Positions 46,801 through 56,429 of a stretch of 64,000 bases of DNA are shown piece by piece. Positions within the stretch are counted from its first letter, which is position 1. The number at the start of each line of letters is the position of its first letter. The notes below the pieces were generated by a model. It had not been told where the DNA came from and searched no databases. It saw only the letters and a list, made by a program, of their open reading frames with translations. The position numbers and the translations under genes are program-made. Origin of the DNA: Arthrobacter dokdonellae (GTDB lineage: Bacteria > Actinomycetota > Actinomycetes > Actinomycetales > Micrococcaceae); NCBI RefSeq assembly GCF_003268655.1, contig NZ_CP029642.1, positions 2,294,001-2,358,000 on the forward strand. Direction: 5' to 3'.

Positions 46801-47160
46801 CTGTCAGACCACCATCTTCGCGAGCATGGCGATTTCATGCCAAAATCAATCAGACCGATGCGTCCGTCGGCCTCGAGGAACTGGTTCCCGGGGTGGGGGG
46901 CGGCGTGGAAGAACCCAGCTTCGAAGATCATCGTGGCCGCGGCACGGGCGGCCCGTTTGGCCAGGGTCTCCCGGTCAACGGACGGCAGCGCCGCAACCAG
47001 CGCATCATCGATCCTCAGCCCGTGGACTCTTTCCATCGTCAACGCCCGGGCGGTGGTTGATTCCCAGAAGATTTTGGGAATGTGGATTCCGGGGTCATTG
47101 GCAAATTGTGGACAAACCGTTCTGCGTTGCGCCCTCCGCCAGGTAGTCAAGTTCCGCGCG
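46801..47160 (-). pseudogene. Fragment of ABC1/UbiB-family kinase-like protein
   Basis: About 115 codons of an AarF/UbiB-type atypical kinase with at least two frameshifts near the 5' end: ELDYLAEG, RNAERFVHN and FANDPGIHIPKIFWESTTARALTMERVHGLRIDD lie in different frames. Then FEAGFFHAAPHPGNQFLEADGRIGLIDFGM: the conserved HADPHPGN motif reads HAAPHPGN here, and sequence stops soon after DFGM. A complete protein is over 430 residues, so both ends are gone. UbiB-like proteins are involved in lipid/quinone metabolism. Confidence 0.85.
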
Positions 47161-47232
47161 TAGGGTTACCGCGACGATGGCTGTGGCGGTCCCGGGCGGT
47201 CCCCGCCTGCAAGGCGGGAGGGCACCATTCAG

Positions 47233-47258
47233 GGGTCCAAGAGGGGCCCTTGGACCCT
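47233..47258. promoter_or_regulatory. Candidate DevR/DosR-type box D with inverted repeat
   Basis: GGGCCCTTGGACCCT (47244-47258) matches the DosR core pattern best of the four sites. It is part of a perfect inverted repeat, GGGTCCAA (47233-47240) and TTGGACCC (47250-47257), separated by nine bases, so two overlapping half-sets may be present. About 98 bases upstream of the universal stress protein gene and of the nar operon beyond it. Confidence 0.65.
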
Positions 47259-47355
47259 AGTCGCCGGCCGGAACCCACGCCACCATGGAGCTCAGGCGGA
47301 CCAGCGCTGGTCCGACCAGCGAGATACGGAACGGCGAGAGACGAGGGAACACCGA

Positions 47356-47742
47356 ATGACAAAAGACACGGGAACCGGACCCGTGGTGGTCGGCGTTGAC
47401 GGGTCGCCAGCCTCCATTGCGGGCCTGCAGGCGGCGGCACGCATCGCCACCGCGACAGGCGCGCGCGTGGACGCAGTGGCCTGCTGGAGCGTGCCCACGG
47501 CCCTCGCCGTGTCCTATGCCCTGGGCACCGTGGAACGTGAAGATGGCGCCGCGCAACTCCTCAACGAAACCGTCACGAAGGCCCTTGGGACGCCGACGCC
47601 CGGGAACGTTTCGGCACGGCTGGTCCAAGGACATCCGCCGCAGGCCCTGCTGGACGCCAGTGAAGGTGCGGACATGCTGGTGGTGGGGCGTCGCGGACGT
47701 GGTGGTTTCTCCGGGCTCCTGCTGGGGACGGCCAGATCTTGA
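47356..47742 (+). CDS. Universal stress protein, C-terminally truncated
   Basis: 128 residues. Starts MTKDTGTGPVVVGVDGSPASIAGLQAAARIATATGARVDAVACW, with the UspA ATP-binding region GRRGRGGFSGLLLGTARS at the end. A normal family member continues GS(V)S..(C)PVLVV for about 15-20 more residues; here a TGA follows immediately after the glycine-rich motif, so the last beta strand is missing. It may be unstable. It lies downstream of box D and 93 bases upstream of narG. Single Usp domain, cytosolic. Confidence 0.8.
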   Translation: MTKDTGTGPVVVGVDGSPASIAGLQAAARIATATGARVDAVACWSVPTALAVSYALGTVEREDGAAQLLNETVTKALGTPTPGNVSARLVQGHPPQALLDASEGADMLVVGRRGRGGFSGLLLGTARS

Positions 47743-47835
47743 AAACCGGAACGCGCACGCAGGAATTGGCGTACCCATTTGTTGACTATTTCGCGCATCC
47801 TAGCAATGTGTTTCCGGCAACCATAGGGTGGGGCC

Positions 47836-50800
47836 ATGACTGCTGAACCATTTGTCGCCGGGCTGGACGGGCCGGCGTCGGACGCGATGTTGAAACTGGG
47901 GCGCTTCTTCACCAGGTGGGACCAGACGGACGATTCCCGCGCCGTCTTCCGCGAGGGCGGGCGCAAGGGGGACATCTTTTACCGGGACCGGTGGAGCCAC
48001 GACAAGGTGGTGCGGTCCACGCACGGGGTGAACTGTACCGGGTCCTGTTCATGGAAGGTCTACGTCAAGGACGGGATCATCACCTGGGAATCCCAGCAGA
48101 CGGACTACCCGTCCGTGGGGGCGGACAGCCCGGAGTATGAGCCCCGCGGCTGCCCCCGCGGCGCGGCGTTCTCCTGGTACACGTATTCGCCCACCCGGGT
48201 GCGTTTCCCGTACGCCCGCGGCGTGCTGTTGGACATGTACCGCGAGGCCAAATCGCGGTTGAAGGACCCGGTTTTGGCCTTCGCGGAAGTGGCCGGCGAC
48301 CCGGAGAAGCGCCGCAGCTACCAAAACGCCCGCGGCAAGGGCGGCCTGGTCCGCACCACTTGGGCCGAGGCTCTGGAGATTGCGGCGGCAGCCCATGTGA
48401 ACACCATCAAGACGTACGGCCCGGACCGGGTGTCCGGCTTCTCGCCCATCCCAGCCATGTCCATGGTCAGCCACACCATCGGCACGCGCTTTGTCCAGCT
48501 CATCGGCGGCGTCATGACATCCTTCTATGACTGGTACGCGGACCTCCCCGTCGCCAGCCCGCAGGTGTTCGGCGACCAGACCGACGTCCCCGAATCCGGC
48601 GACTGGTGGGACGCCACCTACCTCATGATGTGGGGTTCCAACGTCCCCGTCACCCGCACCCCCGACGCCCACTGGATGACCGAAGTCCGGTACCGGGGCA
48701 CGAAGGTCATCGCCATCAGCCCCGACTACGCGGACAACACCAAGTTCGCTGACGAATGGCTGCCCGCCCAGGCCGGCACCGACGCGGCGCTCGCCATGGG
48801 TATGGGACATGTCACGCTGAAGGAGTTCTTCGTGGACCGGCAGGTGCCGTTCTTCCAGGACTACGTGCGCCGGTTCACCGACCTGCCCTTCCTGGTCCGG
48901 CTGGAAAAGCGCGACGATGGGACCTGCAGTGCCGGCAAGTTCCTGACAGCGGCGGACCTTCCCGCACTCGCCGGCACGGAGGATGCCGCGTTCCGGACCA
49001 TGATGTTCGACAAGGCAGCGGGTCAGGCCGTGGTGCCCAACGGCACGCTCGGGGACCGGTATTCAAAGTCGGGAGTGGGCAAGTGGAACCTGGACCTTGA
49101 AGGCATCGACCCGGCGCTGAGTCTGCGGGAGGTTTCCTCCGAGGCTGCGGAAATCCTGATGCCGTGCTTTGAGGATCCAGAGGGCGTCGGTTCGGTGCTC
49201 CGGCGCGGCGTGCCCACGGCCATGGTGGACGGCCACCTGGTGACCACCGTCTTTGACTTGATGCTGGCCCAGTACGGCGTGGGCCGCGACGGCCTGCCCG
49301 GCGACTGGGCGGCGGACTACAACGATGCTTCCACGCCCTACACTCCCGCCTGGCAGGAAGAGATCACCTCCGTCCCCGCCGAAGCCTGCATCCGCGTGGC
49401 CCGCGAATTTGCCCGCAACGCCGAGCAGTCCAAGGGCCGGTCCATGATCATCATGGGCGCGGGCATCTGCCAGTGGTTCCACGGCGACACCACCTACCGC
49501 GCCGTGCTGGCCATGGTCATGCTGACCGGGTGCATGGGCCGCAACGGGGGCGGCTGGGCGCACTACGTGGGACAGGAAAAGACCCGCCCGCTCACCGGAT
49601 GGGTTTCGCTGGCCAACGCACTGGACTGGTCGCGGCCGCCGCGGACCATGATCGGCACCGGCTACTGGTACATGCACACCGACCAGTGGCGCCAGGACGG
49701 CTATTCCGCCGACGCCCTCAAGTCCCCGCTGTCCACCGGCAGCCTGGACGGGCTGCACACGGCCGACGCGCTGGCGCAGTCGGCGCGCCTGGGCTGGATG
49801 CCGTTCTACCCATTCTTTGACCGGAACCCGCTGGACATCGCCGACGACGCCGCGGCCGCCGTCGCCGCCGGAGAGGCGCCGGACGAGAAAACCTGGGTGG
49901 CCCGGTCCCTGAAGAACCGGACCCTGAACCCGGCCATCGAGGACATCGACGCCCCGGAAAACTGGCCGCGCACGCTCATCCTGTGGCGCTCCAACCTTTT
50001 CGGCTCCTCCGCCAAGGGCAACGAGTATTTCCTGCGCAACCTGCTCGGCACCCACAACAACGTCATGGGCCAGGACAACGAGGAGTCGCTGAAGCCCGTG
50101 GACGTGAAGTGGCATGAGACGGGGCCCGAGGGCAAGCTGGACTTCCTGATGTCCGCGGACTTCCGCATGACCAGCACCACCCTGCTCTCCGACGTCGTTT
50201 TCCCGGCCGCCACCTGGTACGAGAAGCACGACCTGTCCTCGACGGACATGCACCCGTTTGTGCACGCCTTCACCCCGGCCATCGACCCGCCCTGGGAAAC
50301 CAAGACGGACTTTGAAATGTTTTCCTTGCTGGCCGAGGAATTCTCGCGCCAAGCCGCCGCCCACCTGGGCACCCGCAGGGACCTGGTGACCGTGCCGATG
50401 ATCCATGACACCGTGGGCCAGATCGCCCAGCCCGGCGGCGTGGTCCGGGACTGGCGCCAGGACGGGATAGACGGCGTCCCAGGGCAGAACATGCCCAACT
50501 TCACCGTCGTCGAGCGGGACTACACCGCCATCGCCCACAAGCTGGCCGCCGTCGGGCCCTTGGCTGACACGCTCGGCTTCACGGTCAAGGACGTCAATTA
50601 CAAGCTGGCTGCGGCGCTGGACTCCCTGGCCAAGGCCAACGGCGTCATGATGGGCGGTTTTGCCCACGGCCGGCCCGCCATCGACACCGATGCAAAGATG
50701 GCCGAGGCCATCCTGACGTTGTCGGGGACCTGCAACGGACAGCTGGCGGTGGCCGGGTTTAAGGAACTGGAGAAGCGCACCGGCGTCAAGCTCGTGGACC

Positions 50801-51549
50801 TGGCGGAGGGCTCGGAGGAAAAACACATCACCTTCGCCATGACGCAGGCCGGGCCGGTGCCCGTCATCACGTCCCCGGAATGGTCCGGCTCGGAAACCGG
50901 CGGCAGGCGGTACTCGCCGTTCACGCAGAACATTGAGCGGCTCAAGCCGTTCCACACGCTGACGGGGCGCATGCACTTCTTCCTGGACCACGACTGGATG
51001 ATCGACATCGGCGAGGCGCTGCCCATCTACCGACCGCCGCTGGACATGCACCGGCTGTTCGGCGAACCGAAGATCGGACCCAACGGCGAAAAGGAGGTGG
51101 TGGTCCGCTACCTGACGCCGCACTCGAAGTGGTCCATCCACTCCGAATACCAGGACAACCTGCTCATGCTTTCCCTCTCGCGCGGCGGGCCCACGGTCTG
51201 GATGAGCCCGCAGGACGCCGGCTCCATCAAGGTCGCCGACAACGACTGGGTGGAATGCGTGAACATGAACGGGGTGTTTGTGGCCCGCGCCGTGGTCAGC
51301 CACCGCATGCCCGAGGGCGTGGTGTACGTCTACCACGCGCAGGAGCGCACCATCGACGTGCCGAAGTCCGAGGCCACCGGGCGCCGCGGCGGCATCCACA
51401 ACTCGCTCACGCGCCTGCTCGTCAAGCCGTCGCACCTGATCGGCGCCTACGGGCAGCTGACGTACGCGTTCAATTACCTTGGCCCCACGGGAAACCAGCG
51501 GGACAACATTTCCACCATCCGCCGTCGTTCCCAGGAGGTGCAGTACTAA
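47836..51549 (+). CDS. narG: Respiratory nitrate reductase alpha subunit
   Basis: 1237 residues, full length. Near the N-terminus STHGVNCTGSCSW gives His63, Cys67 and Cys71 for the FS0 [4Fe-4S] cluster. The Mo-coordinating Asp lies in YDWYADLPVASPQ. The following DYPSVGADSPEYEPRGCPRGAAFSWYTYSPTRVRFPY is typical of membrane-bound NarG. The C-terminus (about 1075-1230, YLTPHSKWSIHSEYQDN and VYHAQERTIDVPKS) is the MGD-binding domain. It catalyses cytosolic nitrate reduction at the Mo-bisMGD site as part of NarGHI. No Tat signal, as expected for the cytoplasm-facing type. Its stop overlaps narH by one base. Confidence 0.97.
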   Translation: MTAEPFVAGLDGPASDAMLKLGRFFTRWDQTDDSRAVFREGGRKGDIFYRDRWSHDKVVRSTHGVNCTGSCSWKVYVKDGIITWESQQTDYPSVGADSPEYEPRGCPRGAAFSWYTYSPTRVRFPYARGVLLDMYREAKSRLKDPVLAFAEVAGDPEKRRSYQNARGKGGLVRTTWAEALEIAAAAHVNTIKTYGPDRVSGFSPIPAMSMVSHTIGTRFVQLIGGVMTSFYDWYADLPVASPQVFGDQTDVPESGDWWDATYLMMWGSNVPVTRTPDAHWMTEVRYRGTKVIAISPDYADNTKFADEWLPAQAGTDAALAMGMGHVTLKEFFVDRQVPFFQDYVRRFTDLPFLVRLEKRDDGTCSAGKFLTAADLPALAGTEDAAFRTMMFDKAAGQAVVPNGTLGDRYSKSGVGKWNLDLEGIDPALSLREVSSEAAEILMPCFEDPEGVGSVLRRGVPTAMVDGHLVTTVFDLMLAQYGVGRDGLPGDWAADYNDASTPYTPAWQEEITSVPAEACIRVAREFARNAEQSKGRSMIIMGAGICQWFHGDTTYRAVLAMVMLTGCMGRNGGGWAHYVGQEKTRPLTGWVSLANALDWSRPPRTMIGTGYWYMHTDQWRQDGYSADALKSPLSTGSLDGLHTADALAQSARLGWMPFYPFFDRNPLDIADDAAAAVAAGEAPDEKTWVARSLKNRTLNPAIEDIDAPENWPRTLILWRSNLFGSSAKGNEYFLRNLLGTHNNVMGQDNEESLKPVDVKWHETGPEGKLDFLMSADFRMTSTTLLSDVVFPAATWYEKHDLSSTDMHPFVHAFTPAIDPPWETKTDFEMFSLLAEEFSRQAAAHLGTRRDLVTVPMIHDTVGQIAQPGGVVRDWRQDGIDGVPGQNMPNFTVVERDYTAIAHKLAAVGPLADTLGFTVKDVNYKLAAALDSLAKANGVMMGGFAHGRPAIDTDAKMAEAILTLSGTCNGQLAVAGFKELEKRTGVKLVDLAEGSEEKHITFAMTQAGPVPVITSPEWSGSETGGRRYSPFTQNIERLKPFHTLTGRMHFFLDHDWMIDIGEALPIYRPPLDMHRLFGEPKIGPNGEKEVVVRYLTPHSKWSIHSEYQDNLLMLSLSRGGPTVWMSPQDAGSIKVADNDWVECVNMNGVFVARAVVSHRMPEGVVYVYHAQERTIDVPKSEATGRRGGIHNSLTRLLVKPSHLIGAYGQLTYAFNYLGPTGNQRDNISTIRRRSQEVQY

Positions 51550-53279
51550 TGCGAGTTATGGCCCAGATGGGCATGGTCATGAACCTGGACAAGTGCATTG
51601 GCTGCCACACCTGCTCCGTCACCTGCAAGCAGGCATGGACCAACCGGGCGGGGGTGGAATACGTCTGGTTCAACAACGTGGAAACCCGCCCCGGCCAGGG
51701 CTATCCGCGCCGGTACGAGGACCAGGAGAGGTGGAAGGGCGGCTGGGAGCTCAACAAGCGCGGCCGGCTCAAGCTCAAGGCCGGCGGCCGCGTGAAGAAG
51801 CTGTTCGGCCTCTTCGCCAACCCGGTCCAGCCGGAATTGAAGGACTACTACGAGCCTTGGACCTACGACTACAAGACGTTGGTGGATGCCCCGCTCGGCG
51901 ACGACTTCCCCGTGGCGCGGCCCAAGAGCCTGATCACCGGCAAGGACACGAAGATCACTTGGAGCGCCAACTGGGACGACGACCTCGGCGGCACCACGGA
52001 GATGGGACACCTGGACCCGATGGTGGAGAAGGTCCGGCGCGAGTCCGAGGACAAGATCAAGCTGGAGTATGAGCAGACGTTCATGTTCTACCTGCCGCGC
52101 ATTTGCGAGCACTGCCTGAACCCGTCCTGCATGGCCTCCTGCCCCTCCGGCGCCATCTACAAGCGCGTGGAGGACGGCATTGTGCTGGTGGACCAGGACA
52201 AGTGCCGCGGCTGGCGCCAGTGCATGACGGGCTGCCCGTACAAGAAGATCTACTTCAACCACAAGACCGGCAAGGCCGAAAAGTGCACCTTCTGCTATCC
52301 GCGCATCGAGGTGGGCCTGCCCACCGTGTGTTCGGAAACGTGTGTGGGCCGGCTGCGCTACCTGGGCCTGTTCCTGTACGACGCCGACGCCGTCACCGCC
52401 GCTGCCTCCGTCACCGACCCGCAGGACCTGTACCAGGCGCAGATGGATGTCCTGCTGGATCCGAATGACCCCGCCGTGGTTGCCGCCGCCCGCGAACAGG
52501 GCATCGCCGAAGACTGGATCGACGCCGCGCAAAAGTCACCTGTCTATGCGCTGACCAAGGTGTACAACCTGGCCCTGCCACTGCACCCGGAATACCGCAC
52601 GATGCCCATGGTCTGGTACATCCCGCCGCTCTCGCCGGTGGTGGACCTGCTCCGCGACCAGGGGCACGACGCCGAAGACCGGGACGTCCTGTTCGGCGCC
52701 ATCGACGCGCTGCGCATTCCGGTGGAGTACCTGGCCGAGCTGTTCACAGCCGGGGACGTTGACCGGGTGACCCTGGTGCTGCGGAAGCTGGCGGCCATGC
52801 GGGCCTACATGCGGGGCATTTCGCTGGGCAACGAGCCCGACGAGTCCATTCCCGCTTCCGTGGGCATGGACGGGGCGACGATGTACGAGATGTACCGGCT
52901 GATGGCCATCGCCAAGTACAGCGAACGCTACGTGATTCCCAAGGCCCACGCCGAGCAGGCCCACGACCTGGAGGAAATGGGCTGTTCCCTCGACTTCGAC
53001 GGCGGACCCGGCATGGGTGCCATGGGCAACTCCCCGTTCGGCGAGGCCAGCGGCCGCCCCACCCCGGTGGCCGTGGAAACCTTCCACGCCCTGCAGGACC
53101 GGCAGACCTCCGACTCCATTGCCGGCAGCGACACCCTGCGCGGCCGCGTGAACCTGCTCAACTGGGACGGCAACGGAGCGCCCCAGGGCCTGTTTCCGCA
53201 GCGGCATCCCACCGAGCCGCCCGAGGAGACTTCACTCGACGCGCCCTTCGACGCCGCCGACGGCGGGGGGCGTCCATGA
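51549..53279 (+). CDS. narH: Respiratory nitrate reductase beta subunit
   Basis: 576 residues from ATG 51549. Four Cys groups are complete: CIGCHTCSVTCK at about 17-28, CEHCLNPSCMASCPSG, CRGWRQCMTGCPYKK (the Trp marks the [3Fe-4S] cluster site) and CTFCYPRIEVGLPTVCSETCVGR. This gives three [4Fe-4S] and one [3Fe-4S] clusters that carry electrons from NarI heme to NarG. The C-terminal 60 residues are acidic and Pro-rich. Overlaps narG by one base and narJ by four. Confidence 0.97.
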   Translation: MRVMAQMGMVMNLDKCIGCHTCSVTCKQAWTNRAGVEYVWFNNVETRPGQGYPRRYEDQERWKGGWELNKRGRLKLKAGGRVKKLFGLFANPVQPELKDYYEPWTYDYKTLVDAPLGDDFPVARPKSLITGKDTKITWSANWDDDLGGTTEMGHLDPMVEKVRRESEDKIKLEYEQTFMFYLPRICEHCLNPSCMASCPSGAIYKRVEDGIVLVDQDKCRGWRQCMTGCPYKKIYFNHKTGKAEKCTFCYPRIEVGLPTVCSETCVGRLRYLGLFLYDADAVTAAASVTDPQDLYQAQMDVLLDPNDPAVVAAAREQGIAEDWIDAAQKSPVYALTKVYNLALPLHPEYRTMPMVWYIPPLSPVVDLLRDQGHDAEDRDVLFGAIDALRIPVEYLAELFTAGDVDRVTLVLRKLAAMRAYMRGISLGNEPDESIPASVGMDGATMYEMYRLMAIAKYSERYVIPKAHAEQAHDLEEMGCSLDFDGGPGMGAMGNSPFGEASGRPTPVAVETFHALQDRQTSDSIAGSDTLRGRVNLLNWDGNGAPQGLFPQRHPTEPPEETSLDAPFDAADGGGRP

Positions 53280-53896
53280 GCCGCAGGGACCAGGTGACGT
53301 TCCTGTCCGCAGCCTGGTGCCTGTCCTACCCGGACATGGAGCTGGTGGACAGGGTCCCCCTGATGCGGGCCGCCCTGGGTGAGTTCCCGGGCGCGGCCGA
53401 ACCGTTCGCCGCAGTGCTTTCCCTGCTGGCGGACACGGACCTGATGAGCGTCCAGGCCCAGTACGTGCAGGAGTTTGACCTGGGCAAGCGCCACGCCCTG
53501 CACCTGTCGTACTGGACCGACGGGGACACCCGCCGCCGCGGCGAAGTGCTTGGCGCGTTCAAAAAGGTGTACCGGGGCAGCGACATCCTGGTAGACACCC
53601 ACGGCGAGCTGCCGGACTACCTGCCGATGGTGTTGGAGTTCGCGGCCACGGTGGACCTGCCGGCCGGCAAGGAGCTGCTCCAGCGCTACCGGCCCAGCCT
53701 GGAACTGATCAAGTTCGGGCTCCGGCGCGACGGCCTGCCCCACGAAGCCATCGTCCAGGCCGTCTGCGACGCGCTGCCCGGCGCGTCGCCGGCGGACGAA
53801 CAAGCCGTGATGCGCATGGCGGGCTACGGGCCGCCAGTGGAATCCGTCGGGCTGGATCCCTACGACCCGCGCCTGCTGCCGATGAAAGGGGCCTGA
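53276..53896 (+). CDS. narJ: Nitrate reductase molybdenum cofactor assembly chaperone
   Basis: 206 residues, all-helical NarJ/TorD-like. FLSAAWCLSYPDMELVDRVPLM, QAQYVQEFDLGKRHALHLSYWTDGDTRRRGEVLGAFKKVY and DYLPMVLEFAA match NarJ. It binds NarG in the cytosol to allow insertion of Mo-bisMGD before membrane docking; not part of the final complex. ATG overlaps the narH stop by four bases and narI follows after two bases. Confidence 0.95.
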   Translation: MSRRDQVTFLSAAWCLSYPDMELVDRVPLMRAALGEFPGAAEPFAAVLSLLADTDLMSVQAQYVQEFDLGKRHALHLSYWTDGDTRRRGEVLGAFKKVYRGSDILVDTHGELPDYLPMVLEFAATVDLPAGKELLQRYRPSLELIKFGLRRDGLPHEAIVQAVCDALPGASPADEQAVMRMAGYGPPVESVGLDPYDPRLLPMKGA

Positions 53897-53898
53897 AA

Positions 53899-54645
53899 GT
53901 GAACATCCTCCTGTGGGGCGTCCTGCCGTACGTCATGTTCGTGGTGCTGGTTGGGGGGCTCATCTGGCGTTACAGGTACGACCAGTTCGGCTGGACCACG
54001 CGGTCGTCGCAGCTTTATGAATCCAGGCTCCTGCGCATCGGCTCCCCGATTTTCCACTTTGGCCTGCTGGCGGTGATTGCCGGGCACTTCTTCGGCCTGG
54101 TCATCCCCAAGTCCTGGACCCAAGCGCTGGGCATGAGCGAGGGGCTGTACCATTTCAATGCCCTCCTGGTCGGCAGCATTGCCGGCGTGGGAACGCTGGG
54201 GGGCATCATCATCCTCATTTACCGCCGGCGCAAGACCGGGCCGGTGTTCATGGCCACGACCAACAACGACAAGCTCATGTATGTGGTGCTCGTGGCGGCC
54301 ATCATCTTTGGGCTCTGGACCACGGTGGCCAGCGTGTTCTCCAACGACCACGGCATCACCTACCGGGAAACCGTCTCGCCCTGGTTCCGCTCGCTGTTCA
54401 TCCTCCAGCCTGACATCACCTCGATGGCGGCCGCGCCCCTGGCTTTTCACATCCACACGCTGGTGGGCATGGTGCTGTTCACCATCTGGCCGTTCACGCG
54501 GCTGGTCCATGCCTTTACGGCACCGCTGCACTACCTGTTCCGCCCCTACATCGTCTACCGGTCGCGGGACAAGGGCGCCAGCGTCGCTCCGCGCAGCGGC
54601 TGGTCCGAGGTGGGCACGCACGACCGCGACACCCGGCAACGATAG
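53899..54645 (+). CDS. narI: Respiratory nitrate reductase gamma subunit (cytochrome b)
   Basis: 248 residues, GTG start two bases after the narJ stop. Five transmembrane helices (about 5-23, 47-67, 88-110, 126-148, 184-205). Heme-ligating His candidates are in FHFGLLAVIAGHFFGL (helix 2) and LAFHIHTLVGMVLFTIWPFTRLVHAF (helix 5), as in NarI. It oxidises menaquinol in the membrane and delivers electrons to NarH. Completes an intact narGHJI set. Confidence 0.95.
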   Translation: MNILLWGVLPYVMFVVLVGGLIWRYRYDQFGWTTRSSQLYESRLLRIGSPIFHFGLLAVIAGHFFGLVIPKSWTQALGMSEGLYHFNALLVGSIAGVGTLGGIIILIYRRRKTGPVFMATTNNDKLMYVVLVAAIIFGLWTTVASVFSNDHGITYRETVSPWFRSLFILQPDITSMAAAPLAFHIHTLVGMVLFTIWPFTRLVHAFTAPLHYLFRPYIVYRSRDKGASVAPRSGWSEVGTHDRDTRQR

Positions 54646-54688
54646 ACAGACGCACGTAACCCCAGGCGCGCACATTGAGGGAGTGACC

Positions 54689-55930
54689 ATGCCGCAGACC
54701 AAGCCAACAACGCACGTTGTCCAGCCGCCACTGAAGGGCCAGGCGCTTAATCTGGCCCTCGCCACGGCCGCCTCCGTGGTGGGGTTTTGGGCCTGGAACG
54801 TCGTCGCCACCCTGAGCACCCACTATGCCAAGGCCATGGAGCTGTCAGCGGGGACCATGGGCATCCTGGTGGCCATGCCCATCTTTGTCGGTTCGCTGGG
54901 CCGCGTGGTGATCGGCCCCATGACGGACCGGTTCGGCGGCCGGGCGTTGTTCACCTTGGTGCTGGTCGCAAGCATCCCCCCGGTTTTGCTGGTCGCCCTC
55001 GGCGGAACCCTGAATTCGTTTGTCCTGGTGTTGGTGGCGGGCTTCCTGCTGGGTGTGGCAGGCACGGTTTTTGCCGTCGGCATTCCGTTTGTCAGTGCCT
55101 GGTACCCGCCGGCGCGCCGCGGGTTTGCCACCGGCGTTTTCGGGGCCGGCATGGTCGGCACTGCCTTGGCCGCGTTCCTCAACCCCCGCCTGGTGAAGTG
55201 GATCGGCTACGCGCCCACCCACTTCCTGCTGGCCGGGGTGCTGGCCGTGATGGCGGTGGTGGTCTGGTGCTTCATGAAGAACGCCCCGGACTGGCGGCCC
55301 AGCCAGGAGCCGGTGCTCCCCGAGATGCTGGATGCGGCCAAGCTGGCCGTGACCTGGAAGATGTGTTTCCTGTACGCGGTGGTGTTCGGCGGTTTCGTCT
55401 CGTTTGCCACCTACCTGCCGACCTACCTGCGCGACGTCTACGCGTTTGATCCCAGCGCCGCGGGGGCACGAACGGCCGGCTTTGCCGTGGCTGCGGTGAT
55501 CGCCCGGCCCATCGGCGGGGTGCTGGCTGACAAGATCGGTGCCAAGCCGGTCGTGCTGCTTTCCCTGGCGGGCGTGGCCGTCCTCGGCTGGCTGGTGGCA
55601 CTTCAGCCGGCTGCGGACGTGCAGTCCGGACCGGTTTTTCTGGCCCTGGCCGCCTCGCTGGGTCTGGGCACGGGCGGCGTCTTCGCCTGGGTCGGTGCAC
55701 TGTCCCCGGCGGGGAAGGTGGGCAGCGTCAGCGGGATCGTGAGTGCAGCTGGCGGACTGGGCGGATATTTCCCGCCGCTGATCATGGGCTGGACGTACAA
55801 CCCCGACGCGACGCATTACAAGTACGCCATAGGACTGTCGCTGCTGGTCGCCACCGCCCTCATTGCCCTCGTCGTCACCCTCGCGTTCGTCAGGACGACC
55901 GCGCGGCAGCCCGCCGCGCGTTCGCAATAG
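54689..55930 (+). CDS. narK: Nitrate/nitrite MFS transporter
   Basis: 413 residues from ATG 54689, preceded by GAGGGAG. Twelve predicted helices. Nitrate/nitrite-porter signatures include GPMTDRFGGRALF after helix 2, the Gly-rich helix 5 GFATGVFGAGMVGTALAAF and the second Gly-rich helix 11 GKVGSVSGIVSAAGGLGGYFPPLIMG. It exchanges nitrate for nitrite or imports nitrate, feeding NarG. The 43-base gap from narI suggests the same transcript. Confidence 0.93.
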   Translation: MPQTKPTTHVVQPPLKGQALNLALATAASVVGFWAWNVVATLSTHYAKAMELSAGTMGILVAMPIFVGSLGRVVIGPMTDRFGGRALFTLVLVASIPPVLLVALGGTLNSFVLVLVAGFLLGVAGTVFAVGIPFVSAWYPPARRGFATGVFGAGMVGTALAAFLNPRLVKWIGYAPTHFLLAGVLAVMAVVVWCFMKNAPDWRPSQEPVLPEMLDAAKLAVTWKMCFLYAVVFGGFVSFATYLPTYLRDVYAFDPSAAGARTAGFAVAAVIARPIGGVLADKIGAKPVVLLSLAGVAVLGWLVALQPAADVQSGPVFLALAASLGLGTGGVFAWVGALSPAGKVGSVSGIVSAAGGLGGYFPPLIMGWTYNPDATHYKYAIGLSLLVATALIALVVTLAFVRTTARQPAARSQ

Positions 55931-55947
55931 GGCGCTACCTCGGAATG

Positions 55948-56373
55948 CTACAAGTCGCCGGACGGCCGCCTGCGCAGTTGTTTTGTTGCCGCCCGCTGCA
56001 CCTTTGCGGCCTGGTGGCGCCGCTTCGAACTTCTCGTGGGCTTCGTGGTCCGGCGGTCGGGTGCCTCGGGGGCAAGCGCCGCCGCGACCAGTTCGCCGAG
56101 TTTGTGCAACGCAGTTTCCCGGTTGCGCAGCTGGGAACGCTGCTCTGACGCGGTCACGGTGACCACTCCGGCCACGAGGCGCCGTCCGAGCCGGGCTGCC
56201 AGCATGGTCCTCTGGTCATCGGAGAGAACGGCGGAGCCGGCGACGTTCCAGAAGAGTTCGACGCGGCTGTCCGAGGTGTTCACGTGCTGCCCCCCGGGCC
56301 CGGACGAACGCGAGAACCTCCAGCCCAGCTCCGACGACGGGATGGTCAGCGCAGGCGATACCTCCAGATCCAT
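55948..56373 (-). CDS. arfB: Alternative ribosome-rescue factor, ArfB/YaeJ-type
   Basis: 141 residues from ATG 56373 (MDLEVSPALTIPSSELGWRFSRSSGPGGQHVNTSDSRVELFW). The GGQ motif (SSGPGGQHVN) is at about 25-34 and the C-terminal tail is basic (TTKPTRSSKRRHQAAKVQRAATKQLRRR), the feature that enters the empty mRNA channel in ArfB. It hydrolyses peptidyl-tRNA on stalled ribosomes. The catalytic domain lacks the codon-recognition domains of RF1/RF2, consistent with length. Convergent with narK, 17 bases apart. Confidence 0.92.
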   Translation of the reverse strand: MDLEVSPALTIPSSELGWRFSRSSGPGGQHVNTSDSRVELFWNVAGSAVLSDDQRTMLAARLGRRLVAGVVTVTASEQRSQLRNRETALHKLGELVAAALAPEAPDRRTTKPTRSSKRRHQAAKVQRAATKQLRRRPSGDL

Positions 56374-56429
56374 GCTCCAAGTCTTGCACGACGGGCCTGG
56401 GCCGTGCGTCGTATTGGGACGGCAGCACC

